Source of the DNA: Floccularia luteovirens
Lineage: Eukaryota > Basidiomycota > Agaricomycetes > Agaricales > Squamanitaceae
Reading direction: 5' to 3'
DNA: 64,000 nt
Assembly (NCBI GenBank): GCA_009739215.1
Contig: VSJF01000007.1
Coordinates: 1,426,001-1,490,000 of the forward strand
Position numbers and translations under genes: made by a program. The notes under the pieces are model-generated. The model worked only from the letters and a program-made list of their open reading frames with translations, searched no databases and had not been told where the DNA came from. Numbering within the stretch: the stretch's first letter is position 1; the number at the start of each line of letters is the position of its first letter. Positions 14,101 to 23,935 of the stretch are shown piece after piece.

Positions 14101-17100
14101 GACGTTCCTCGAAGATGGTAATTGATATGGCATGAGAGGATTGGTTATATTGAATGTCAACTGATTTGAAATCGGTCAGATGAAGACCGTATGAGCGTGC
14201 GGCACCGAAAATGACAATAGATGATGGCCCAGATTCGTTTGATTTTACAACAACACGTTGTCCACGGCGAGGGGTAAGAAGACGGCGGATGGGGTTTTCG
14301 ACGTATGAGGTACCTTGGACGATAATCTTTGACCTCACTAGGGCGTTCAACCAACCCAATTCATTACCACCCAGGGTTTCAAGCCAAACTTCGGTATTGG
14401 GAACTCCTTCGAAATCGTAGGTAATTTGACCTTTGCTTTCAGTCACGTCGACACCAGCAAGCTTTTGGACAGTTATTGTAGGCCTCGGTGCCAAGTAGGC
14501 ATCTGTCGGCACAAGGGAGGCATCCCCATCATATTTACGTTCGAGGAGACGTTTGATAAGCGATGTATTAATATTTCCGAGCAAGTCCTTGATAGGCTCA
14601 TCTTTCACAACCGACCCTTTTACAGCGACAGGACCTTGGAGGATACAAACACGTTGTGGATCCTGATCGAATACGGCATCAATATCTTCGGCTGCCCACA
14701 ACGAATCCTATGCAAACGCATCAGTATATGATTATCACAAATAGGTGAAACAGAAAATATAGGGGTCTCACCTTCTTAAACCAAACCTCGAAGGACACAT
14801 CAAGGACAGGAATAAACGGAACGGGCTTTTGCCCTGGCCTTTGTGCGATAGCCAAGAAGAATGCGGAATCTTCAGCAGAAAGGAGTTGCTCCGTACCAAG
14901 AGCATATTTTTTGAAGAATGCCTCGACAAAAGGAAGGGGATTGTCAAGGGTGGTATAGGACTGCAGCAATGAGGCCTTATTTCCTCCACCGTTGACACCC
15001 GCGAATCGTTCCTCAACACGTCTCAACCAATCCCCAGTAAGATTCCTTAGGGAAATGTCGACCCAGCGCCGTTGGTGGGCAACAAACATCAAACGAATCA
15101 TCCTCAAAACAACCTCTTCGTACGTCATATCGCCTAACTCTTTTGCAATGCTACCGTCTTTCTTCCACCCAAACCATGGCTTGCTGAAATCCCGATTAAG
15201 CTTTCCAATAATTTCGTCCCGGCGCTCAGTCAACCAAGCAGCGCGTTTCTCCTTCGGTAACTTAAACACTGTATCGTCGAACTCCTTCCACAACTTGACA
15301 CCCCGGGTGGCGACTTTATGAATCGGCTCACCCAACTCGGACCGTACAGTAAGAATACCACCAGTTGGCTTTGTGTAGGTACCTTCCCAAGCTTCATCGT
15401 CTACTCCGGACGCTGCAACAATAAGATCCTTGACAGAAGAACTTGTATGCGCCTCTTTTGCAACCATAACGCGACTTGCAAATAGGAAACCGTCGAATGG
15501 CATTGGTTGGAGACCGAATTTCTGAACCGACCAGTCACCAGTCAGGTAAGGCCAAACATCATCAGCTGAGCCGAAACCTGAACCGCCAACGAGGCAAATG
15601 TTAGAGTGGCGCCTTATGGAACCATATGTCGCGAGAACAGGCTGATGGAAGTCTTCGAAAGAGTGATGACCACCGGCACGGCCACCGGTCCATTGCATTA
15701 TTATCGGGAAGTCTGGGTTAGCAGCTGCAATGTTGACGACCTGACGAATGCCATCGACGGATCCTGGCTTGAAAGCTACGTGTTTGATACCCGCTGCTTT
15801 TAAACCTCCAATGATCTCAGCAGCCTTCTCGGTACTTGGAATACCAGCTGCAACACAGAAACCTTCGACTGGAAGGCCTTCTTTGCGCATATCTTGCCAT
15901 AGGGGGAATTGGAACCCAAATTGACGAGGGTTAATGTACAGGGAGTTCAGAGTAATACCAACTCCAGCGGGAATTTTGGCCTGAATTTCGGTGACTTTCT
16001 CGCGTAATGCAGCGGCGTTATAGTGACCACCTCCGGCTAGTTCGATGTGATAACCTGCGTCCAAAACAGCACTGACGAAACCTGCTTTCACTGTTGACGG
16101 GGTCATGCCAGCAACCATAATGGGCGGCTTCCCCAGGAGACGGGAGAATGGTGTATCGAGATGAAGAGCACCGTCGCTGGATAACAATCACTGAGTTGAG
16201 TACACATGAAATGGACCTAGGACAACCTTACCTGGTGCGAACTAAACTAGGAGACCATTTCTTGCTCCAGCTCTCCTCATAGACAACATTCAAGGAATCA
16301 TAGACCTCAGAGTCTCCCCTTGCTTTATCACCAATAGTAATGACACGAACACCACGCCCATCAAGATTACGAGCAGTAAGGGGACCAATCCCGCTCAGAC
16401 CTCCAGGTCCAAAATCGATGGCATGTGTCGCAGACCCTGGGAAGTCGGTCGCTTTCGTCCAGCGAATGGGAAGCGTAAATATCTGTTCGCAAATAGAGCG
16501 AGTAATTGATGTTTTGAGGTTACGCAAATCTGCACCTGTTAAATTATCAGTATCGTCATACAAGGTCCCTAACTGAGAAAGCCTCTTACCATCTTCAGTC
16601 GTAAACACTGGTATCTTCAAATCTTTTGCATCCCACAACTCTTGACCTTTCAGGTCCTCGTTTAACAGCGCCTCAGTGGTGCCGGCGAGATAGTCGCTGT
16701 GGTATGGGACACCAACAACTAGGAATCGAATAGAAAATACGGCTTTACGCTGAGAGAAAGGGACCTTGCTTTGATCTGTACCGCTCGGGGCTCTGACTTT
16801 CCTGAGACTTGTGACCAATCCGTACAAAGCGCGTGATGGACCAGTGACGACGAAAGCCTTTGGCCCATTGTTCAAAGAAAGGAATAGTTGGGAATTTTCA
16901 GGTAAGTGAGCATTCGTCTTCTTGATGTGAGGCTCCAATTCTGGTAAAGAGAGACCCGTGATGGATAACATAGGGCTTGGGATACCTTCTCCACCGTCAA
17001 TAGAGTCTTGAACAATACTCGGCTCCAAAGAAACAACGGGGAACGCTTGCTGTCCCCTCAATCCGGCGTAGAAGAGCCATCTGATAGCCTTTAATGAGTT

Positions 17101-18082
17101 CTCAATCAACTCCGAAAAAGTTGCTGAAGCTGAAATCGCAACAGCAGAGATAATGCCTTGAGAATGGCCGGTAGTACCAGCAATACGATCTCTGAGGCCC
17201 CCTGGTGTTAAGCCGGCGACATGGCACACGATAAGGTATTGGACTAGTTGGGTTAACCCGATAAGAGGGAAGGAAACTGGTACAGAGGCCATATATGCGG
17301 TTGAGGGGCGCGGAATCGAGCCATTCAGCCATGATAACACGTCCAAACCGAAGGTATAGAAAGGCGATGCCTCCTGCTCTTGTGCTAGTGGCAGCAATAC
17401 TTTATCAGTAACTATCTGGAGAAATGACGCCACGAATGGTTTGTAAATGTCGTAAAGGTTCTGCAACTCGTCGAAATAAACTTCGTTTGTGCCCTGACCT
17501 CCAAATAAGGCAAAGATTGACACTTTTCCTTGGACAGCAGCGTTCAGAAGTGCAGACTCGGGTTGTTTTGGGACAGTGATTCCTTGCTCCTGAAGGTGAG
17601 CAAGGCCTTTAAAATATGATGCAAGGATAATTTTGCGAATCTCGGTCGCATACCCAGCGGTGAGGGAATGGATATCCTTTTGTGGCAAATGTGTCGATGT
17701 GAAATGCGCGAAAATATTGAGAAGCAACGCGGTGCGTGGTCTGATCGATTGTGCGTCTTTGTAGATATTATCCGCAACATGTGCAATGAAACGTGCTGTA
17801 AGCTCCAAGACTGCCTCCTCGCTGTCTTCTAATTCTCCAGTGGTATCTACCGCGTCGACCGCGGACTGCTGGTGCATAAATTCATCTCGTAAAACTTCAG
17901 CTGCAATCCATTCATTGCGATCTGTTGAAACTGGAATGGAAACCTGAAGATGAAAAAAAGATGGATGAACAACTGATAACGTCTCAACGACAACTGCAAC
18001 GTACTCGAGTGTTTCCAAAGGAAATAATCAGAGGTCGAGTAGTAATTGCGCTTGTAGCAGCAGTATCTTTTGGAACTGCCAT
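5113..18082 (-). CDS. FAS: Fused fatty acid synthase (beta-alpha), with three 1-base frame breaks
   Basis: This is cytosolic type I FAS, making palmitate/stearate from acetyl- and malonyl-CoA. Twenty-two exons span 18005-18082, 16232-17943, 14772-16176, 13790-14707, 12892-13733, 11974-12839, 11826-11921, 11573-11775, 9885-11522, 8770-9830, 8009-8715, 7444-7954, 7314-7394, 7053-7263, 6985-6999, 6843-6934, 6373-6787, 6130-6317, 5992-6079, 5558-5939, 5200-5507 and 5113-5145, about 3,948 residues. Domain order is AT (GHSQG, about 285), ER ([10 protein letters not shown], about 620), dehydratase hot-dog ([10 protein letters not shown]), MPT (GHSLGEYSA, about 1855), Ala/Pro linker, ACP (GGKSTLQNE, about 2272), KR (TGVGKGSIG, about 2758), KS (GACATA, Cys about 3374; [14 protein letters not shown]) and PPT ([12 protein letters not shown], about 3850). 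Single extra bases near 12106, 11634 and 8964 break the frame within conserved motifs; all else is intact, so the gene is probably functional and the sequence faulty. Confidence 0.93.
6985..6999 (-). other. FAS: 15-base micro-exon of FAS (KS domain)
   Basis: Between introns 7000-7052 and 6935-6984 a 15-base exon encodes FMESQ. It joins SRAG to [10 protein letters not shown] and restores the conserved ketosynthase stretch RAGF(V/M)ESQGTG. It is in frame (phase 0 on both sides), so skipping it would delete five conserved residues without shifting the frame. Confidence 0.85.
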
Positions 18083-18611
18083 TGCGTGGATAAAACCACA
18101 CTTTTTTTCTATGGTGATGGGGTCTAGTAGAGAGAAACTCTATGAAGGGGAAGCAAAGGGCTTGTTGGTGGTTTTATATGTCCCTGACCCCAACTGACTT
18201 CTCCCCCAACTGAAATTTTTGGACGAATACAGCACGTGACCGCACATATACGAGTGCAGCCTAATTTGGGTTTTTTTTTGGTGATTGATGGCCACGGTGA
18301 TCAAGTTGATGTTTCCTTGACATTTTATTACGCAAACTTTTGACTGAATCGGAGGTAAGTTATGTCAGGGTATATGATAACCATTGCATGAATCATACCA
18401 CTACATAACATCGACGACTGGTATTACTATATTACAGGAAACGACGACTAATCTCGCTCCTGACAATTGGCAGAAAAACAGGGATAGCGATGGTATCAAA
18501 TGAGCCAGAGTTGCAATGATCCATCCAATCGTAGATGGTGCATACCCTGGGCTTAGTGATCAGATCAATCACAAAATAACCCGAGGTCCCGGGATCACAC
18601 CAAAACTTTGC
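18083..18611 (-). promoter_or_regulatory. FAS upstream region with E-box GCACGTGACCG
   Basis: This 529-base region lies between the GTR2 stop codon and the FAS start, so it must hold the FAS promoter and the GTR2 3' end. A palindromic CACGTG at 18233-18238 lies within GCACGTGACCG (18232-18242), about 150 bases upstream of the FAS ATG. Fungal fatty-acid genes are commonly controlled by bHLH factors at CANNTG sites. The exact 11-mer also occurs in the GTR2/VTC4 promoter. Function is inferred only. Confidence 0.45.
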
Positions 18612-20166
18612 TTATCCACCACCCGCCCTGACCTCATTTTCCACATCGCATATCTCTTGCACGCCCTCTCGGAAAAATACTACATTGTATTCCAATAGTC
18701 CACGCCTTGACTCATAAACGTTAGTTGGAAGAAGCGCCAACAATGCGAGGTGTGGCGTGATCAAATGGTATGTCAGAGTTGTCCCAGGGTTCAATGGATG
18801 CAGGGATGTAGCAGCACTAGGATAGAAGAGCTCCTTCGGCCGTTTTATACCCGGCAACGCATCACCATTTGTTGGAGTGGAAGGCGACGATGGGCCAGGT
18901 GAAGGTGGAAGACAGAGACGAGCTGGATGGCGTGGACTGTGGAGTTGAAGAAATACTTTGTGGTTTACGCATTGGGCTCGCAGTTATCGATCTATTTGCA
19001 GACAGGAACTGTCAGTTCACAAACGATCGGTAAGATAACATAACCCTATTCTCACTTGTATAGCGGCCCGAATGAGTTTAACATTTGAAGGTAGTCACAA
19101 CATAGGTTGTGTGTAGCCGAATCCACTGGCGACGCATCCGTCGCCAAAAACAGTCTTGAACGGGTATCAAATAAAAATGCTTTTGGGGATTGTGAATTCT
19201 TATGACCCGAAACGATTAGTAGAATGCCCCGTTCATAAACGTCATAAACCTACTGCACAAAATACGTTTAAGAGGTCTTCAAGGAAGGGAAGAGAATCAA
19301 TCAATTTTTGTAGGACCCTGGAAAAGGCCTCATGTAAAGAGTGATCATATACAGATGTCAAATGAAAGTTGAGCTGCATTTGCTCAAATTCGGGTGATAT
19401 ATCCAACAGACGATCTGATACGCGTTCATGAATCTGCCGGAAATTTTCTTCCCAAGAAATTTTAAAAAGGCGCTTGATAGGAGACTTGTAATAAGCGTAC
19501 CGATTTTATCATCTTCCTGAAGTTTTTCTGCCTTGTGGACAAAAACCTCCAAGTTTATTCGTGGGTTGTCGTGATATGAGGCTACAATGAATTCGACGAG
19601 TTTTGAAATAGGCTGGTTATATAAATCCTATTGCAAAGCAATCAGGTATTGACCAAACTCCTGTCAGCCAAACTGTGATACTGTGAAAGGCGTAACATCA
19701 ACCGACCCGGATATCGATAACAAATATCATTGTCGAAAATTGAGCAAGTGAAACGCCAAGTGTCTCTACTGTGATATTTCCAGGACAATCCCAAATCTCG
19801 AGTGGGATGACTGTGCTGTATGTAGAAGATGATTAAATACAAACCAGCACAACGTGGAAATGAAAATCCGAACTCAATGTTATGCTTCACGATTCTCATA
19901 GTTGGCTCGAGATAGAAAGTCTGCTTTGGTGCCAAGCTGTTGAACAGGACCTGCTGCACAGATGTTTTCCCCGCCCTGGTTCGGTTAACCCACATGATTA
20001 TTATCAATTAAGTGTGAACAACTGACCTGCGCAGCCCAAGTAGGAGAATCTTTGTCCTAACGACACCATCATGAAATGATCCATGTCCGTTCAATTTCGG
20101 ACGTTGAGCGATTGGGGTAGTGGTAGCAGTTGCAGCGTAAGAAGTTATTGTCCTAGCATTGGCCAT
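18612..20166 (-). CDS. GTR2: Rag GTPase, GTR2/RagC-type (TORC1 amino-acid signalling)
   Basis: The Gtr1-Gtr2 (RagA-RagC) heterodimer on the vacuole membrane relays amino-acid status to TORC1. Exons are 20027-20166, 19874-19975, 19707-19815, 19501-19627, 19254-19447, 19056-19198 and a last exon ending at 18612. The P-loop is GLRRAGKTS, followed by the RagC-type stretch IWDCPGN, then VFVHKAEKL at the guanine-specificity position and NFRQIHERV at the start of the C-terminal roadblock part. The tail runs LTYHLITPHLALLALLP to GVQEICDVENE. The last intron is ambiguous. A 64-base intron (18992-19055) gives a Ser/Thr/Pro-rich linker but needs one base removed near 18902. A 119-base intron (18937-19055) keeps the frame and gives 379 residues. 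The gene is divergent from VTC4 (289 bases between ATGs). Confidence 0.85.
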
Positions 20167-20455
20167 AGCCAGATGTAATATAAGAATGTATAATGGAGCA
20201 GTTAGGATTGGAAGCGCCTCTGACTCGAAATTACAGAGACAGAAATAGTAATGGAAAAAGTCATGGCACGTGACCGAGTACCCGCACAATCCGAATAAGG
20301 AGAAGGCTTGACGTTAGTTGACGTCTTCCACTTCCACTGGACCGGTCGTCATCAACCTCGAATATTTCCACGCACGTTCGTTCTTTTTCTTAAAACAAAA
20401 AAGAATCAACTTCCACTTTTCATTCTTTAGCTCGTTCACTTCCACCCCAAAAATC
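20167..20455. promoter_or_regulatory. Divergent GTR2-VTC4 promoter with E-box and TTGACG direct repeat
   Basis: A CACGTG palindrome at 20267-20272 lies in GCACGTGACCG (20266-20276), about 101 bases upstream of GTR2 and 184 bases upstream of VTC4. In yeast the bHLH factor Pho4 binds CACGTG in VTC promoters, so a phosphate-response role is plausible. Two copies of TTGACG at 20309-20314 and 20319-20324 (10 bases apart, one helical turn; the second continues as TTGACGTC) resemble CRE/ATF half-sites and lie closer to VTC4. These are sequence observations; regulation is inference. Confidence 0.5.
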
Positions 20456-23400
20456 ATGAAATTCGGAACAAAGATTAGTGTCAGTCACGCTCCTGCTCTT
20501 AATCTGTTTGAGACATCTCATCAAAACTATAATTGCAGAATGACCTATATAACGAATGGCGCCCATACTATCTTGACTACAACATCATAAAGCGTGGACT
20601 CAAAGTATTTTATCCACCAATCACCTGACCACATGATGCTAAACAATCCTCCCTAGCTAAGGACTAGCGCTGGACGGCGTTGGACTCAGGAGGATGAAGA
20701 TGATTTCTTGGTTATTCTGACAAAAGAACTGGATAAGGTTCATGACTTCCAGAAAGCAAAGGTATGTTATCTTTTGTCGAAAGTGCTCTATCTCCAAAAA
20801 CCGAAAGCATGTGACAACATGCTACTCTTCCATCTGCATATATCCAAAACTATACCGGCCAGAGGCCGTTCCATTAAAGATTCATAACAATGCAACAATC
20901 TGCTGTATAATCGAGTATACTTACATGGTCCTGTAATTTCCGCCTACTAGACTTCCGAACTTTCCCGACGAATCAGAGAAGCCGAGAAAGACGTCCAAAG
21001 ATTAGTTGCAGAGGAGCTCACGACTGAACCACACAGTCGTAGTCACAGCGTTGATGATGCCGAGAACCAACGCCGACGCAACGAAAGCTACATCCAAGAT
21101 GGCGGTTCTGATGATGACCTTTCGGATGAAGGATCGGATTCAGACGAATCATACGATGCCCTGGAAGCCAGGTTCCATGGTCTAGAAGAGGAAGTTGCAA
21201 TCTTGGTTGCAGATGTTCACGATCTTGCTTTGTATACCAAGCTGAATATCACAGGTTTCATGAAAATTCTGAAGGTTCGTAACACGCATAGCTAAACTAC
21301 TCTAATCTCGTAATCTCACCGATTCTGTACAGAAACATGATGTGTGTCCAGACTACCATATGTATTATTGCCAATGCTAATGTTTAAATCAGAAACAAAC
21401 TGGCATGTCATTAAAGACTTCTTTCATACAAGATTACTTGGAAAAACGACCCTTTTACAAATATAATTGGGATGCTCTCATTGTTAAACTATCCAAGCTT
21501 TATGACCTTGTTCGGACACGAGGTCATCCAGTTCAAGGTGATTCCAGTGCAGGTGGTAGCCAAAGTGCATTTGTTAGGCAGACAACAAAGTACTGGGTAT
21601 GTGTTAATCGAACTATTGGAAATAACAAACTTATGAATGTTCAGGTTCATCCGGATAATTTATTGTCTTTGAAATTGGCTATTTTGAGAAATCTCCCTGT
21701 CCTGGGTACTTCTTTCATAATATTTGATATTTTCGAAAGCTTATGGCACCCTTGCCAGTATTTAACGCAGACAAGGAGTTTGAACCAAAAGACTCTAGGT
21801 AGGCATTATGTCTCTCAATGTGAGACTATTTCGATCAACTATTGCTAAATTCTGCAGCTATTACATCGATTTACTTTGACAACGAAGACCTTGATCTATA
21901 TCTTGGACGTCTCGAGAAAACCGAAGGAGCAGAAGCCATACGTCTACGATGGTATGGTGATGTCAATGAAAAAACTGTACGTGTCAAGCTTTCTTCAAGT
22001 CAAAACTTGAAATAAAATAAGCTGTAAATACAGATCTTTGTGGAACGAAAGACACACAGGGAAGATTGGACAGGTGAAAAATCTGTCAAAGCTAGGTTTC
22101 CAATTAAGGAACACTTAGTGAATGCCTTTCTTCGTGGGGAGTACACCGTGGATGAAGACTTCCAGCAGCTTGTGAAGAAAGGGAAGAAGACTCAACAAGA
22201 AGTTGATTCCATGATTCAGTTGGCGAATGAAGTTCAGTATGCCATCCTGACGAAAAAATTGCAACCAGGTCAGCTAGACGATCTACCACAGCCGTTATAT
22301 TTTCTCAAATTGATGTTCTTAGTTATGAGGTCATTCTACAACCGTACTGCTTTCCAACTTCCGGGAGATGCGCGTGTGCGCATTTCACTTGATACAGAAT
22401 TGACTCTCGTTAGAGAAGATAACTGGGATGGAAAAACTCGCTCTGCAGAGAATTGGAGACGAACTGATATCGGTATTGATTTTCCTTTTGAGCAACTGGA
22501 TGAAGACGATAAAGAAATATTTAAGTGCGTTGAGAGATAATAAGATTTGATGACAGCTAAAAGGTTTGATTGTACAGATATGGAGTTTTGGAAGTCAAGC
22601 TTCAAACACAATTTGGACAAGAACCTCCGAAATGGGTTACTGACCTCGTGCAATCGCATCTGGTTGAGGCTGTTCCTAAATTTAGGTATGCCTTTCTAAC
22701 TTGTATGTTACACCACTCTTAATACATTATCATAGTAAATTTATCCACGGATGTGCAACCCTATTGCCCAATCGAGTGGACTTGGTGCCGTTCTGGTTAC
22801 CGCAAAGTTCGTGAACCCGTTAGCAGCTCAAATATTAATTATTCACAGACCTTCTACAGTGGACGTAGATATCCTCAAACCTGATACAGGATACCTTAGT
22901 GTAATTGAACGTCCAGGGACTGCGTCTACTTCTAAAGCAACCTCCCGGCAAACCTCCCATTCCCCAGTCGCTCAAGTATATACCGAACCTTTGTCGGAGG
23001 GTGAGGATGACGACGAGCATCTGACACCTGCAAAGGACGAGGACAAGCGTACGGGATTGACTGGTCCAGAGGTCAAAGCTGCCATCGAATATCGTGAACA
23101 GATGCTCAAAGAGAGAAGGGAAGGCAATGAAGCGGAAGAATCTGTTCCCAGTCCCAAGAGTCCTGTAACAGCGAAACGCAGAAGTAAAAAGTTGCAGATA
23201 GACCAAGAGGCAGGAGAGACGACCGATGAAGAAGTTCAAGTGCCGAGAACTTCAAATTACCGTCGTACGAGGAAAATCTCAGATCAAAGCAAACCTATGA
23301 CTTTGTCCATTGACCCTCTTGCGCCTTCCTCTACTTTTGATGAAACTCTAAAAACAAAATTATCTGCAGGAGGGCCAAAGAGCCGAGCAGAGAATGGAAG

Positions 23401-23935
23401 GCCTAGTGAGGAACGACATGAGGACGACGAAAGAGGTGGAAGCGGAGATGACGAAAATGAGGCATTGGATACGAGGAACAACGGCGACGACCGTATTTTG
23501 GTGCGAGACTGGCATGCACCAGATGGGAAACGGATTTCGGTTCCTGTGAGGATCGAACCAAAGGTGTATTTCGCAGCCGAGAGGACATTTTTGGTATGTA
23601 TAATGTTCACTCCTTTTGTCAATGATGTGGTCGTAATGATACCATCTACTTAGAAATGGCTGAACAATGCCGTGTTCATCGGTACTATTGCGACCACCTT
23701 GTTGAACTTTGTCCCCTCGGACGATCCACGGGGTCTGATAAGTGCCGCACTCTTCACTTTTGCAGCACTTCTTGCGATTGCATATGCTGCAGGAATTTTT
23801 GTCTATCGTTCATTCCGGCTACGAGAACATCGTGCTGAAGGACTTTATTATGACAAGTATGGGCCAACGGTACTATGTTTGGTCATTTTCGTCGCATTGG
23901 CCACGAATATCGGACTCCGTGTCAGCCAAATGTAG
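20456..23935 (+). CDS. VTC4: Vacuolar transporter chaperone 4, polyphosphate polymerase, with one 1-base frame break
   Basis: VTC4 makes inorganic polyphosphate from ATP and moves it into the vacuole, gated by inositol pyrophosphates on its SPX domain. Exons are 20456-20479, 20539-20604, 20657-20761, 20951-21274, 21333-21341, 21393-21596, 21645-21705, 21759-21798, 21858-21976, 22034-22524, 22578-22685, 22736-22806, 22860-23593 and 23654-23935, about 878 residues. The SPX domain comes first (MKFG...[13 protein letters not shown], lysine cluster KILKKHDK). The tunnel domain keeps [43 protein letters not shown] and EVKLQTQ, the basic and acidic residues of the active polymerase, so VTC4 fits better than VTC2/3. 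A long acidic linker and three C-terminal membrane segments (DUF202) follow. One surplus base near 21797, at the exon 8/9 junction, breaks the frame. Confidence 0.92.
21333..21341 (+). other. VTC4: 9-base micro-exon of VTC4 (SPX lysine cluster)
   Basis: A nine-base exon encoding K-H-D lies between introns 21275-21332 and 21342-21392. It completes KILK-KHD-KQTG, the lysine surface cluster with which SPX domains bind inositol pyrophosphates. Both flanks are phase 0, so skipping it would be frame-neutral. Confidence 0.85.

Noticed and set aside
7440..16187. Many long open frames on the plus strand opposite FAS (for example 7840-8334 and 8328-8663)
   Set aside because: They are antisense shadows of conserved FAS exons.
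5113..18082. FAS as a pseudogene
   Set aside because: Apart from the three single bases, every splice site, active-site residue and 3,948-residue frame is intact; a decaying gene would show more damage.
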